Positions 40,395-48,649 of a DNA stretch of 64,000 nt are shown in pieces (positions within the stretch are counted from its first letter, which is position 1; each line of letters opens with the position of its first letter). Source of the stretch: Lactobacillus johnsonii. GTDB lineage: Bacteria; Bacillota; Bacilli; Lactobacillales; Lactobacillaceae. Under the pieces are notes generated by a model. The model searched no databases, was not told where the DNA came from, and saw only the letters and a program-made list of their open reading frames with translations. A program made the translations under genes and the position numbers. Where the stretch lies: assembly GCF_013487865.1 (NCBI RefSeq), contig NZ_CP047409.1, positions 1,302,001-1,366,000 on the forward strand, given 5' to 3'.

Positions 40395-40613
40395 TTACCT
40401 ATGATAGACATGATCATGGACTAATAATATTTTCTTATCACTATGTTTAAAAATATATTCAGCATAGGATTTATCTACTCTTTTTTCAATTTGTTTTTCC
40501 GTTTGTCTATTTTGCTTAAGTGTCAAGCCTAATAAAATCACTCCCAAACAAGCAATTGTAAATCCTAAACATGCTTCCCAGAAAATAAATCCTTTTATTC
40601 TTTTATTCTTCAA
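40395..40613 (-). CDS. comGE: ComGE-like minor pseudopilin
   Basis: A 72-residue protein with a pilin-like N-terminus (RIKGFIFWEACLGF, Glu at +5) and one hydrophobic helix. It overlaps the end of comGD by 11 bases. Short compared with Bacillus ComGE, but the prepilin motif and position support the call. Confidence 0.75.
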   Translation of the reverse strand: MKNKRIKGFIFWEACLGFTIACLGVILLGLTLKQNRQTEKQIEKRVDKSYAEYIFKHSDKKILLVHDHVYHR

Positions 40614-41019
40614 CCATTCTTCCCCATGTCATTTGTATTTTTATTTTCTTTTCTTTATTACCATTCTTAATCGTAATCGTCCTTGGTGAAATTGTTCCCC
40701 GATTACTAATGTAAAGATTATCAAAATTGTAAACTCTAATATGTTTATCTAAATAAACTTGTGAAACCTGATGCGGCTCCTTTATTTGAATCGAAGAATT
40801 ATTATCAAAATATGACAAAAAATATGATTTCTTTTTTACTGTGGCCAGATGTAAATACTTATCAATGGTGGATTTCACTTGACGTGTACTATTATCTAAA
40901 ACCACTTGTTCCTTGATATTTTTAACATAAAGGGTTGGCATCAAGACGAGAAGACAAACAATTGCTAATGTAACTACAGTTTCAATTAAAGTAAATCCTC
41001 TTAATTTTTTAAAAATCAT
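40603..41019 (-). CDS. comGD: ComGD minor pseudopilin
   Basis: A 138-residue pseudopilin: cleavage site LRGFTLIETVVTLAIVC, then an alpha/beta head domain ending in beta strands (KIKIQMTWGRM). It starts four bases before the end of comGC, an ATGA overlap. Confidence 0.85.
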   Translation of the reverse strand: MIFKKLRGFTLIETVVTLAIVCLLVLMPTLYVKNIKEQVVLDNSTRQVKSTIDKYLHLATVKKKSYFLSYFDNNSSIQIKEPHQVSQVYLDKHIRVYNFDNLYISNRGTISPRTITIKNGNKEKKIKIQMTWGRMVEE

Positions 41020-41312
41020 TTTTGTTGTAATTTTTCATATCTTTCTTTTTGCTTTTGAGAAATATACTCCTTCTTTACAAGTTCTTCTAAGGAAGTTCCA
41101 TCTCCATTATCTTCAGCCAGCTGTCTTTGTGTCTCAATTGTTGTTCTTAAAGCCTCATCAGTCTTACTCGTAGCTCTATCTTTTTGTTTGCTTAGTCCTG
41201 GCACAATCAGCAAAATTAGCATTGCAATGATAGCAATTACAATTACCATTTCTACTAAAGTAAATCCTTTTACTTGCTTATTTTTTATAATAAATTGTTT
41301 TAATTTTTTCAT
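41016..41312 (-). CDS. comGC: ComGC major pseudopilin
   Basis: A 98-residue pseudopilin. After a 14-residue basic leader the cleavage motif and helix are VKGFTLVEMVIVIAIIAML, followed by a short soluble part rich in Lys and Glu. ComGC forms the shaft of the competence pseudopilus. It lies 12 bases after comGB. Confidence 0.93.
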   Translation of the reverse strand: MKKLKQFIIKNKQVKGFTLVEMVIVIAIIAMLILLIVPGLSKQKDRATSKTDEALRTTIETQRQLAEDNGDGTSLEELVKKEYISQKQKERYEKLQQK

Positions 41313-41324
41313 TTTATTTTTCCT

Positions 41325-42326
41325 CTACATAGTTTCCATTAAGTGATACATCGGCATTAATATCTTTAAATACATCCCTAAAATACAAATCCCAATAAAA
41401 ATAAAGCATATCGGTTGGATATTGAGAATTAGGCTATTCAATTTTAGATTCAGTTCATAAAAAAGTGTCTTGCTAAGCAATAAGGCACGCTTTCCAATTT
41501 CCTTTCTAGTTGTTCCAGTTTCTAGAAGCATGACCAAATTATCAGGTATGAAAAATTCTTGCTCAATAATTTCTTTAATTTCAGTACCCTTTTCTAGTTG
41601 ATCTTTTACTTTTACCCCGATAACTTGTTGTAATGACCTATCAGGTTGCATAGCAGTAAGTTGACAGATTTTTTGTAGTGAAAAACCATTAATTAATAAA
41701 ACTGCTAAATCAGACACAACTAGATAATGAACATATAACCGTAAAACAGCTCCAATCATAGGTAAATTTGTTAGTTTTTTAAGAGCATAATAATCTTGTT
41801 TATTAAGTAATCTAATTGTTTTACTAATAAAAAATACTGCTGTAATAACCAAAAGTATCAGGCCACCAAGCATTACATTACTAGTCAAGTCATTATCAGA
41901 TATTTCTGTTTTTAGAAATGTTTGCATACAAATTAGCAAGGTAACCATCATCCCAACTAAAAGCGCTGGATAGGCTAATTCTCCCTTTAATTTCTTTAAT
42001 TGCTTATTCTTTAATCGAATAAGTTTACTCATTTGATCTAAGCAAGATAATAGATTTCCATCAATAACTGCTAGATTTATTTGGGCAGCTAGAGTGCTAG
42101 AAAATCCCACTTCCTGCAGTACGTCTCCCAACTGGCTTCCTTCTTCTACTCGCTGATTTACATAAAGAAGTTGACTAGAATTACCCCTCCAAATTTTTGG
42201 TAATAGTCTCAAACTAGCATTCAAGGAATATCCATTAATTAAAGCCTGCCTTAAATAATCAATAAAAATCAATTGGTCAGCACTATTTAACTTATCCTTC
42301 TTCAAAAAGTTGCTGAGTTTTTTCAC
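41325..42326 (-). CDS. comGB: ComGB, type II secretion-like inner-membrane platform protein
   Basis: A 333-residue T2SF-domain protein with two similar halves and three membrane helices (LLVGMMVTLLICMQTFL, MLGGLILLVITAVFFI, PICFIFIGICILGMYL). It recruits the ATPase ComGA. The start overlaps the end of comGA by 35 bases; a later start cannot be excluded. Confidence 0.9.
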   Translation of the reverse strand: MKKLSNFLKKDKLNSADQLIFIDYLRQALINGYSLNASLRLLPKIWRGNSSQLLYVNQRVEEGSQLGDVLQEVGFSSTLAAQINLAVIDGNLLSCLDQMSKLIRLKNKQLKKLKGELAYPALLVGMMVTLLICMQTFLKTEISDNDLTSNVMLGGLILLVITAVFFISKTIRLLNKQDYYALKKLTNLPMIGAVLRLYVHYLVVSDLAVLLINGFSLQKICQLTAMQPDRSLQQVIGVKVKDQLEKGTEIKEIIEQEFFIPDNLVMLLETGTTRKEIGKRALLLSKTLFYELNLKLNSLILNIQPICFIFIGICILGMYLKILMPMYHLMETM

Positions 42327-43269
42327 TAATCTTTCCTCGTTTTACTAATTGATTTAAACTATTCTGCCAATCATGCAAATTACCACGTTTATCGTTATTA
42401 GTGATTGCTTGATTAAGCATTTCTCCATATCCAATATCCATTAAACAAGCAACATCATTTTTATCTTTTATAGGTAATAACCGTTGATAGGAAACCGCCG
42501 TTAAGCAATTACTCAGTTCATCTTTAGTAATACCTAATCCTTCAAGACGCGATATTGTTTGCAAAGCCGTCTTAGCATGAATAGTAGCTAAAACTAAATG
42601 GCCGCTCAGGGCAGCATTAATACTGATTTTTGCTGTTTCTTGATCTCGAATTTCACCAATAATTAAAATATCCGGTCTATGCCGTAAAGCTGCTTTCAAC
42701 AAATCGGGATATGTAATCCCCGCAATTAGATTCACCTGCGTCTGTAAGAAGTCTGGATTCCACACTTCAACTGGATCTTCAATAGTCATTACAACTTTAT
42801 TTTTTCCAATCACTTGCGCTAACTCATACATGGTTGAAGTTTTTCCCGATCCTGTTGGCCCACTTGTAACTATTAATCCACGTTGATTGGTAAGTTTTTT
42901 AATTAAATTAAACTGCTCCGGAAGAAAATAATTATTATTCTTTTCTCCATAAATCAACCTAACTACTAAAGATTCAGCTCCGGCAAATTCTCCAACACTA
43001 GAAAAACGTAAAAATATCTTTTTTCTTTTAAACTCGGTCTGATACGCTCCTACCTGGGGTCTACGCCGTTCAGAAATATCCATCTGTGCTTGAAACTTAA
43101 AATAATTTAAGAGCTCTCTTCCACCATGTCGACTTAACTCTTGAATTTTATCTAAACCCATTGCAGTTCGAATTTTTACCTCGTATCCATTGATAATAGG
43201 AAAGATAAAAATATCACTAGCATGTCTTTCAATCGCCTCTTCTAAAATTCTTTCCGACATCTCATTCAC
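42292..43269 (-). CDS. comGA: ComGA, secretion-type ATPase for DNA uptake pilus
   Basis: A 325-residue ATPase of the GspE/PilB family driving pseudopilus assembly. Walker A SGPTGSGKTSTMYEL, the Asp box VMTIEDPVEV, and the Walker B region ILIIGEIRDQETA and His box HLVLATIHAKTA are intact. I start at GTG 43269, seven bases after AAAGGAGGG; an ATG at 43260 is farther from the SD. It heads the comG operon. Confidence 0.93.
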   Translation of the reverse strand: MNEMSERILEEAIERHASDIFIFPIINGYEVKIRTAMGLDKIQELSRHGGRELLNYFKFQAQMDISERRRPQVGAYQTEFKRKKIFLRFSSVGEFAGAESLVVRLIYGEKNNNYFLPEQFNLIKKLTNQRGLIVTSGPTGSGKTSTMYELAQVIGKNKVVMTIEDPVEVWNPDFLQTQVNLIAGITYPDLLKAALRHRPDILIIGEIRDQETAKISINAALSGHLVLATIHAKTALQTISRLEGLGITKDELSNCLTAVSYQRLLPIKDKNDVACLMDIGYGEMLNQAITNNDKRGNLHDWQNSLNQLVKRGKISEKTQQLFEEG

Positions 43270-43295
43270 TCTTAATCCCTCCTTTACTCTATATT

Positions 43296-43312
43296 TATTA
43301 GTACGCAAAAAA
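43296..43312 (-). promoter_or_regulatory. Sigma-X/ComX-like box before comGA
   Basis: On the minus strand TTTTTT-GCG-TACTAATA precedes the SD by ten bases. It differs by one base from the TACGAATA box described for streptococcal late competence genes. Function is inferred. Confidence 0.45.
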
Positions 43313-43346
43313 TCAAAATTATTTTTTATTATTCAAAATAATTTGC

Positions 43347-43378
43347 AAAAAAAATGGACTGACCTAAAGGTCAGTCCA
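43347..43378 (-). terminator. Second of two terminators downstream of yebC
   Basis: TGGACTGACC and GGTCAGTCCA form a 10-bp stem with a TTTA loop, and a T run follows on the minus strand. Confidence 0.92.
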
Positions 43379-43415
43379 AAAAAATAGACCTAAAATATAA
43401 TTTTAGATCTATTTT
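43379..43415 (-). terminator. First of two terminators downstream of yebC
   Basis: AAATAGATCTAAAA pairs with TTTTAGGTCTATTT around a short loop, with a T run. The two hairpins isolate comGA from yebC transcription. Confidence 0.85.
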
Positions 43416-43426
43416 GCGATAAATTA

Positions 43427-44158
43427 TTATTCATCATCATCTGCAGCAGCAGTATATACATTAGAAACGTCATCGTTATCTTCTAATGCATCAATTAAAT
43501 GAGCAAATTGCTCTTTCTTATCTGCTGGAACTGGAGTGGTGTTTTGTGGAATCATAGTTAATTCTGCATTAGCTAACTTATAGCCAGCTTTTTCCAATGC
43601 ATCACGTACAGCAGTAAATTGCTTAGGATCAGTGTAGATTTCAAATGCATCATCACTAGTTTCCAAGTCGTCTCCACCAGCATCCATAACATCAAGCAAA
43701 ACTTGATCTTCATCAGCGTCAGTAGTTGAACGATCAATTACAAGGTAACCCTTACGGTCAAACATGTAAGCAACAGAACCAGTTGCACCAAGAGAACCAC
43801 CATTACGAGTAAAGGCAACACGAACATCAGAAGCAGTACGGTTCTTGTTATCAGTTAAAGCTTCAACTAAAACTGCAACACCACCTGGTGCATAACCTTC
43901 GTAGGTAATTTCATCATAATGTTCATCTGAATTACCTTCAGCCTTTTTAATAGCACGTTCAATGTTAGTCTTAGGCATGTTAGCTGCACGTGCTTTATCC
44001 ATAACCATACGTAAAGTAGGATTTCCTGAAGGGTCAGGACCACCACTCTTTGCAGCCATATAAATTTCACGAGATAATTTTTGGAAAACTTTACCTCTCT
44101 TAGCGTCTTGCGCATTCTTGCGGCCTTGAATATTGTGCCATTTTGAATGTCCTGACAT
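43427..44158 (-). CDS. yebC: YebC/PmpR family protein (transcription or translation regulator)
   Basis: A 243-residue YebC/TACO1 family protein. It starts [21 protein letters not shown] and has GGDPTGNP-like and [15 protein letters not shown] stretches. Such proteins help translation of proline-rich stretches or regulate transcription. It lies upstream of comG with two terminators between. The end is acidic (ADDDE). Confidence 0.93.
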   Translation of the reverse strand: MSGHSKWHNIQGRKNAQDAKRGKVFQKLSREIYMAAKSGGPDPSGNPTLRMVMDKARAANMPKTNIERAIKKAEGNSDEHYDEITYEGYAPGGVAVLVEALTDNKNRTASDVRVAFTRNGGSLGATGSVAYMFDRKGYLVIDRSTTDADEDQVLLDVMDAGGDDLETSDDAFEIYTDPKQFTAVRDALEKAGYKLANAELTMIPQNTTPVPADKKEQFAHLIDALEDNDDVSNVYTAAADDDE

Positions 44159-44231
44159 AAGAATCCTTCTTTCTTTTTATTTAATATAGTTAACCTTGTC
44201 AATCATAACGCACTAAAGGTTTAAATTCAAT

Positions 44232-44747
44232 CTAGGAATTGCTTTTTTCTGCACGATGTCTAAGCCAATAACCAAAAATACAAATTAAGATCGCTAAAAG
44301 TGCACCAGCTGAATCAAGCGCTACATCATGAACACTGGGTGTTCTATCTCCAGTTAAATACTGGTGAAATTCGTCTAATCCCGCCAAACCAATGATACCT
44401 AGCCAAATAAATAAAGGACCACACCATTTCTTAAACAATCGATCTAATCCCAAACAAGCAAACAAACCCACTAAAAAATAAGATGAAAAGTGAGCAAATT
44501 TTCTCATGACAAACTGTGTCATCCCAGCTTCACCATTGTCCAAAACTGCATTATGCCATCGTCCACCATAATAAATATTCCAATTTCCTACTATTCTTTC
44601 AATAATTGGAAAATGACGATGTATAAATCCTGGTGACATCTCTTGCTCATGATAAGTCATTGAACTAGAAATAAACAATCCCAGTAATACAGCAATCATT
44701 AAACATACAAAAATAATTTCTCGCTTAGTTAACAAAGTTTTTTTCAT
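44232..44747 (-). CDS. VanZ-like membrane protein (second copy)
   Basis: A 171-residue VanZ-family protein with about four helices. Family landmarks are MRKFAHFSSYFLVG and DEFHQYLTGDRTPSVHDVALDSAGA. It begins in the end of coaBC with an ATGA overlap, so the two are coupled. Function unknown; glycopeptide resistance should not be inferred. Confidence 0.85.
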   Translation of the reverse strand: MKKTLLTKREIIFVCLMIAVLLGLFISSSMTYHEQEMSPGFIHRHFPIIERIVGNWNIYYGGRWHNAVLDNGEAGMTQFVMRKFAHFSSYFLVGLFACLGLDRLFKKWCGPLFIWLGIIGLAGLDEFHQYLTGDRTPSVHDVALDSAGALLAILICIFGYWLRHRAEKSNS

Positions 44748-45952
44748 TTTATAACTTTCCTACTTTCAAGCTCTTCAGCAACTAAAGTAATTATTTTCTT
44801 AGCTATTTCTACTTTAGTTGTCTCTGCGATATTTTCATTTGCTTTATCTTTTCTTAATACCGTAACCTTATCCCTATCGCTTCCAAATACTCCCTGACTA
44901 ACATTATTGGCTACAATCATATCTGCATTTTTATTTTTCAACTTTTTAGTCGCATTTTCGAGTAAATCATTTGTTTCAGCTGCAAAACCAACCACAACTT
45001 GCTGTTCTTGCTTTAAACTTCCCATTGTTTTTAAGATATCAGGAGTTTCTTTTAAATAAATTTTTAGTTTATCTCCTTGATCTTGCTTTTTAATTTTATG
45101 ATCTATGTAGTTCACTGGCTCATAATCCGCTACAGCAGCCGCCATAATTAAAGCATCCGCAGTAGAAAAAGCTTTCTTCACAGCTGCAAGCATTTCTTCA
45201 GTCGTCTCTACATGAATAACCATCATTTTTGATGACTCAGGAATAGGAACTGAAACATGTCCTACAATCAAAACAACTTCTGCACCAGCCCTAAGAGCTG
45301 CATTTGCTAAGGCCAGTCCCATCTTTCCACTAGAGCGATTGCCTAAATAACGAACAGGATCAAGTGGGGAGATAGTTCCGCCAGCAGTAATTACAACTTT
45401 TTTACCAGCTAATTCATCATTTACTTGAAGAGATGAGTTTATCCAGTTCATGATTGCTGCTGGTTCAGGCATTCTTCCCTTACCATTATATCCTTCAGCT
45501 AAACGGCCCGTATCAGGATCCATTACAAAGATTCCATCTTGCTTTAATTGCTGTAAGTTTCTTTGGAATGCAGGATTACTCCACATATGGCTGTTCATTG
45601 CCGGAATAACATATTTAGGTGCAGCAGTTGCTAAAAACGTTGTACTTGCAGCATCATCTGCTATCCCATTGGCTATTTTTGCAATAAAGTTAGCTGTTGC
45701 CGGAACTACAACCGCAATATCAGTCCAGTCGGCCAATTCAATATGCTGAATTTTATCAGCTCTATTCTCCTTCCAGAGATCAGTTAATACTGGATGCTTC
45801 GTTAAGGCAGCTAAAGTTTGTGTTCCAATCAAATGAACTGCCTCTTCGGTCATCGCTACCCTTACTTCATGTCCTTCTTTTTGAAAATCACGTACAACAC
45901 TAATTGCCTTATATGCAGCAATACTACCCGTGATATATATTGTAGCTTTCAT
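44744..45952 (-). CDS. coaBC: Bifunctional phosphopantothenoylcysteine decarboxylase/synthetase
   Basis: A 402-residue coenzyme A biosynthesis enzyme. N-terminal CoaC half: flavin decarboxylase with TGSIAAYKAISVV, HIELADWTD with the conserved His, and VVPATANFIAKIANGIADD; C-terminal CoaB half with SSGKMGLALANAAL, and AAVADYEP. Both active sites look complete. CoaB domain in Bacilli uses CTP. The VanZ-like gene overlaps its end. Confidence 0.95.
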   Translation of the reverse strand: MKATIYITGSIAAYKAISVVRDFQKEGHEVRVAMTEEAVHLIGTQTLAALTKHPVLTDLWKENRADKIQHIELADWTDIAVVVPATANFIAKIANGIADDAASTTFLATAAPKYVIPAMNSHMWSNPAFQRNLQQLKQDGIFVMDPDTGRLAEGYNGKGRMPEPAAIMNWINSSLQVNDELAGKKVVITAGGTISPLDPVRYLGNRSSGKMGLALANAALRAGAEVVLIVGHVSVPIPESSKMMVIHVETTEEMLAAVKKAFSTADALIMAAAVADYEPVNYIDHKIKKQDQGDKLKIYLKETPDILKTMGSLKQEQQVVVGFAAETNDLLENATKKLKNKNADMIVANNVSQGVFGSDRDKVTVLRKDKANENIAETTKVEIAKKIITLVAEELESRKVIK

Positions 45953-46115
45953 TTTTTATCAACCTTAATTCATAATTTCTTTCTACTATAACACAAGCTT
46001 ACTAAGTCGAATTACTAAAAATAAATTAGCAAATTAAAAAATATTAGTAAATTCTGCTATGATTTATATTGAATGCAGATCTAAACAACATAATTCGAAA
46101 GGATAAATATATAGA

Positions 46116-47006
46116 ATGAGAAAACATTATCAAAAGATTTTTGCTCTCTTTTTTGCAATTAGTAGTCTTGTTTTAATTCTTACTGGCTGCTCAAAAAAAG
46201 AAAATTCATCAAATAAAATTTCTATCGTAACAAGTACTAATATTTATGCCGACATCGCGCAAAATGTCTTAGGAAAATATGGTAAAGCAACTGCTATTAT
46301 TACTAACAGTGCTACTGATCCACATGACTTTGAACCAACAACTGCAGACGCAAAAAAAGTTCAAAATGCAAAAATTGTTGTTGCTAACGGTTTGGGCTAT
46401 GATTCTTGGCTTCCTAAGCTTGCTAAATCAACTAATAAGTCTGCTGTTTTAGTTGGCGAAGATTTAATGAATCTAAAAAATGGCGCAAATCCGCATATTT
46501 GGTTTGATTTAAACATGCCTAAAAAATATGTTAACTATTTAGTTGAGCGACTCTCTAAAATAGACAAAAAACATGCAGCTTACTACAAAGAAAATGGGAA
46601 GGAATATCTTGCAAAAATCAATAAGATACAAAAAATTGCAGATTCTATTGATGGTGCAAAACAAAAGCCAGTATATGTCAGCGAGCCAGTGTTTGACTAT
46701 GCCTTAAATGCTACTCACTTTAAGATTGGTGATAAAGCTTTTGAAGAAGCAATTGAAAATGAAACAGATCCAAGTGCCAAAATTATTCATCAAATGAACC
46801 AAACAATTAATAATCGTGGAATTTCTTTCTTTGTTAAAAATTCTCAAGTAAGCAGTTCAACTGTTAATAATTTTGTAAAAAGAGCTAAGTCAAAAAATAT
46901 TCCAATCTTGCAAGTTCGTGAAACCATCCCCAACAATACAAGTTACATAAAATGGATGACAGAAAATTATCAGAATTTAGCAAATATTAATAAAAAACTA
47001 GACTAA
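46116..47006 (+). CDS. Zinc/manganese-type ABC transporter substrate-binding lipoprotein
   Basis: A 296-residue cluster A-I (ZnuA/PsaA-like) metal-binding protein. It begins with a lipoprotein signal ending in LILTGC (lipobox), and metal ligands are visible in ATDPHDFEPTTADAKK, GANPHIWFDL, and later in YVSEPVFDYA and VRETIPNN. It would be tethered outside the membrane and deliver zinc or manganese to a permease. No permease or ATPase gene is adjacent, so it is an orphan here. The ATG is 12 bases behind GAAAGGA, a long spacing. Confidence 0.9.
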   Translation: MRKHYQKIFALFFAISSLVLILTGCSKKENSSNKISIVTSTNIYADIAQNVLGKYGKATAIITNSATDPHDFEPTTADAKKVQNAKIVVANGLGYDSWLPKLAKSTNKSAVLVGEDLMNLKNGANPHIWFDLNMPKKYVNYLVERLSKIDKKHAAYYKENGKEYLAKINKIQKIADSIDGAKQKPVYVSEPVFDYALNATHFKIGDKAFEEAIENETDPSAKIIHQMNQTINNRGISFFVKNSQVSSSTVNNFVKRAKSKNIPILQVRETIPNNTSYIKWMTENYQNLANINKKLD

Positions 47007-47017
47007 GTTAGTTTATT

Positions 47018-47051
47018 AAAAAGAGGGCCTCTAATACGAGACCCTCTTTTT
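47018..47051. terminator. Bidirectional terminator between the metal-binding protein and the hydrolase genes
   Basis: AAAAAGAGGGCCTC pairs with GAGACCCTCTTTTT around a six-base loop. Confidence 0.88.
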
Positions 47052-47827
47052 CACTTTAAAATATCTTTTAACTTTATATTAAATTGCTGTGGAATTTCCG
47101 CCATAATTACATGTCCCGTTGGTGACATAATAAAGCTATTTATTCGGCTATTCTTTTGTTCAAGCTTCTTTTCATATCCCTCTCGATAATAAGGACTTTC
47201 CTTTGCAACAAAAAAAGTAGTTGGAATTGTTGTTTTTTCTAAAACTCTTCGCCAATCTAATGACATATGATTTTCAAGCAAATCTACATTATCTTTTCTA
47301 TTAAATGGATTGGCTTTCTTGGCCTTCATTAACTTAGCATACACATTATCATCCAAGCCATTATATGTTTCATGAACCCGTGGCCTTTCTTGGCATTTTT
47401 TTAAATAATTTTCTTTTGTATAATCCATAAAGCCATATTTCCAATTTTCATCATCAAGCATTTTAGGTGACTGATCTATTAACAATGCTTGTTTAACCAG
47501 CTTTGGATTATTTTTCATTAAACAAAAGATGATAGAAGCGCCCATTGAATGTCCCATAAAAATAGCTTGTTTGATTTTCAAAAATGATGTCAATTCATTC
47601 AAATCTTGTGTCAAACGTTCGATAGTATGACCTTTTTCTGTTCGTTGGCTTTTTCCCATATTTCTGTGATCATAAGTTAAAACTTGATACTCTAATTTAT
47701 TTAAAAATGGGACTTGTGCTGACCATATTTCTTGATAGGCTCCAAAGCCGTTAACCAAAACAATATTTTTTCCTTTTCCCGTTAACTGGTAATTAATTTC
47801 TACATTATCACTTGTCTTAAATAGCAT
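47051..47827 (-). CDS. Alpha/beta-fold hydrolase
   Basis: A 258-residue cytosolic hydrolase. The nucleophile elbow is MGHSMGAS and the C-terminal histidine is in SPTGHVIMAE; the oxyanion region is LVNGFGAYQEIW. The substrate is unknown. Its start lies two bases after the end of the membrane protein gene upstream, so the two form an operon. Confidence 0.85.
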   Translation of the reverse strand: MLFKTSDNVEINYQLTGKGKNIVLVNGFGAYQEIWSAQVPFLNKLEYQVLTYDHRNMGKSQRTEKGHTIERLTQDLNELTSFLKIKQAIFMGHSMGASIIFCLMKNNPKLVKQALLIDQSPKMLDDENWKYGFMDYTKENYLKKCQERPRVHETYNGLDDNVYAKLMKAKKANPFNRKDNVDLLENHMSLDWRRVLEKTTIPTTFFVAKESPYYREGYEKKLEQKNSRINSFIMSPTGHVIMAEIPQQFNIKLKDILK

Positions 47828-47829
47828 TT

Positions 47830-48537
47830 TTATTCCTGCCTCTGCTTAATTTTAATAAATAGACAGCCTACAGCCGCAATAATTGCGGTAATTAAAGCTT
47901 GTGTTAATCCACTGCTTAGGCTTACATTAATTCCGCTATACACACTTTCATGCAGCGAACTCGTGGCAATCTGGGCTGCATAAGATAAAACACCATATGA
48001 TCCAATAGCCGCAATTAAAAGTGGAATAAGGGCTACTTTTTTTCCAAACAAAGCTAAAGCCATTGCCAAAATATATAGTCCAATCAACAAGAAGTAAATT
48101 AAATGATAAATCTCAGCAGCCTGTTTTACCGAATCAGAATTTTGCCTCAACTGTTCATTTACCAATTGTAATATGACTTGATTAAAAACTTGCTCCTGCT
48201 GCGTATCATTCTTTAAATTCAGATCAACATCCGTTAACTTATCATTAGCCAAATAATTAGTGCTTAATTGATATAATCCTTGATAAGATGTCTTTAATTT
48301 GATATTTTTAGGCAACTGCGACAAGAGTGTATCTTCAATACCTGAATCTTGCAGAAAACTAACACCCATTTGTAAATCACTATTATTTGCTTGATCAACC
48401 ACCTTATTAATAGAACTTTTTACTAAGCCGGCTGTACTGTCTACTTTTAATTCTACGGGACTAGTTAAAGTTAAACTCAATGATACATAGATGAGCCCAA
48501 CTACAACCAATCTCCAAATCCATTTTACAAATTTCAA
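47830..48537 (-). CDS. Predicted membrane protein, unknown function
   Basis: A 235-residue protein not assigned to a family. It has an N-terminal helix (WIWRLVVVGLIYVSLSLTL), an extracellular domain of about 120 residues rich in Leu, Asn, Asp, and a C-terminal cluster of three helices (IYFLLIGLYILAMALALF, ALIPLLIAAIGSYGVLSY, ALITAIIAAVGCLFI). It is divergent from the DUF4097 gene and coexpressed with the hydrolase. A role in envelope stress is possible but unsupported. Confidence 0.6.
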   Translation of the reverse strand: MKFVKWIWRLVVVGLIYVSLSLTLTSPVELKVDSTAGLVKSSINKVVDQANNSDLQMGVSFLQDSGIEDTLLSQLPKNIKLKTSYQGLYQLSTNYLANDKLTDVDLNLKNDTQQEQVFNQVILQLVNEQLRQNSDSVKQAAEIYHLIYFLLIGLYILAMALALFGKKVALIPLLIAAIGSYGVLSYAAQIATSSLHESVYSGINVSLSSGLTQALITAIIAAVGCLFIKIKQRQE

Positions 48538-48572
48538 TTTTTTCTCCTAATGAAAATTTTAAGATTATTTTT

Positions 48573-48628
48573 TTACACTTAATAAAGTAAATCCATAGAT
48601 TTTTTAGTGCTATATAATAAAAGTGTAA
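48573..48628. promoter_or_regulatory. Inverted repeat bracketing the DUF4097 promoter
   Basis: TTACACTT at 48573-48580 and AAGTGTAA at 48621-48628 are perfect inverted copies about 40 bases apart; a TATAAT (48613-48618) with an upstream TGC lies between. They could bind a regulator shared by the two divergent units. Confidence 0.4.
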
Positions 48629-48649
48629 CAAATATCAAAGGAGTTCAGC

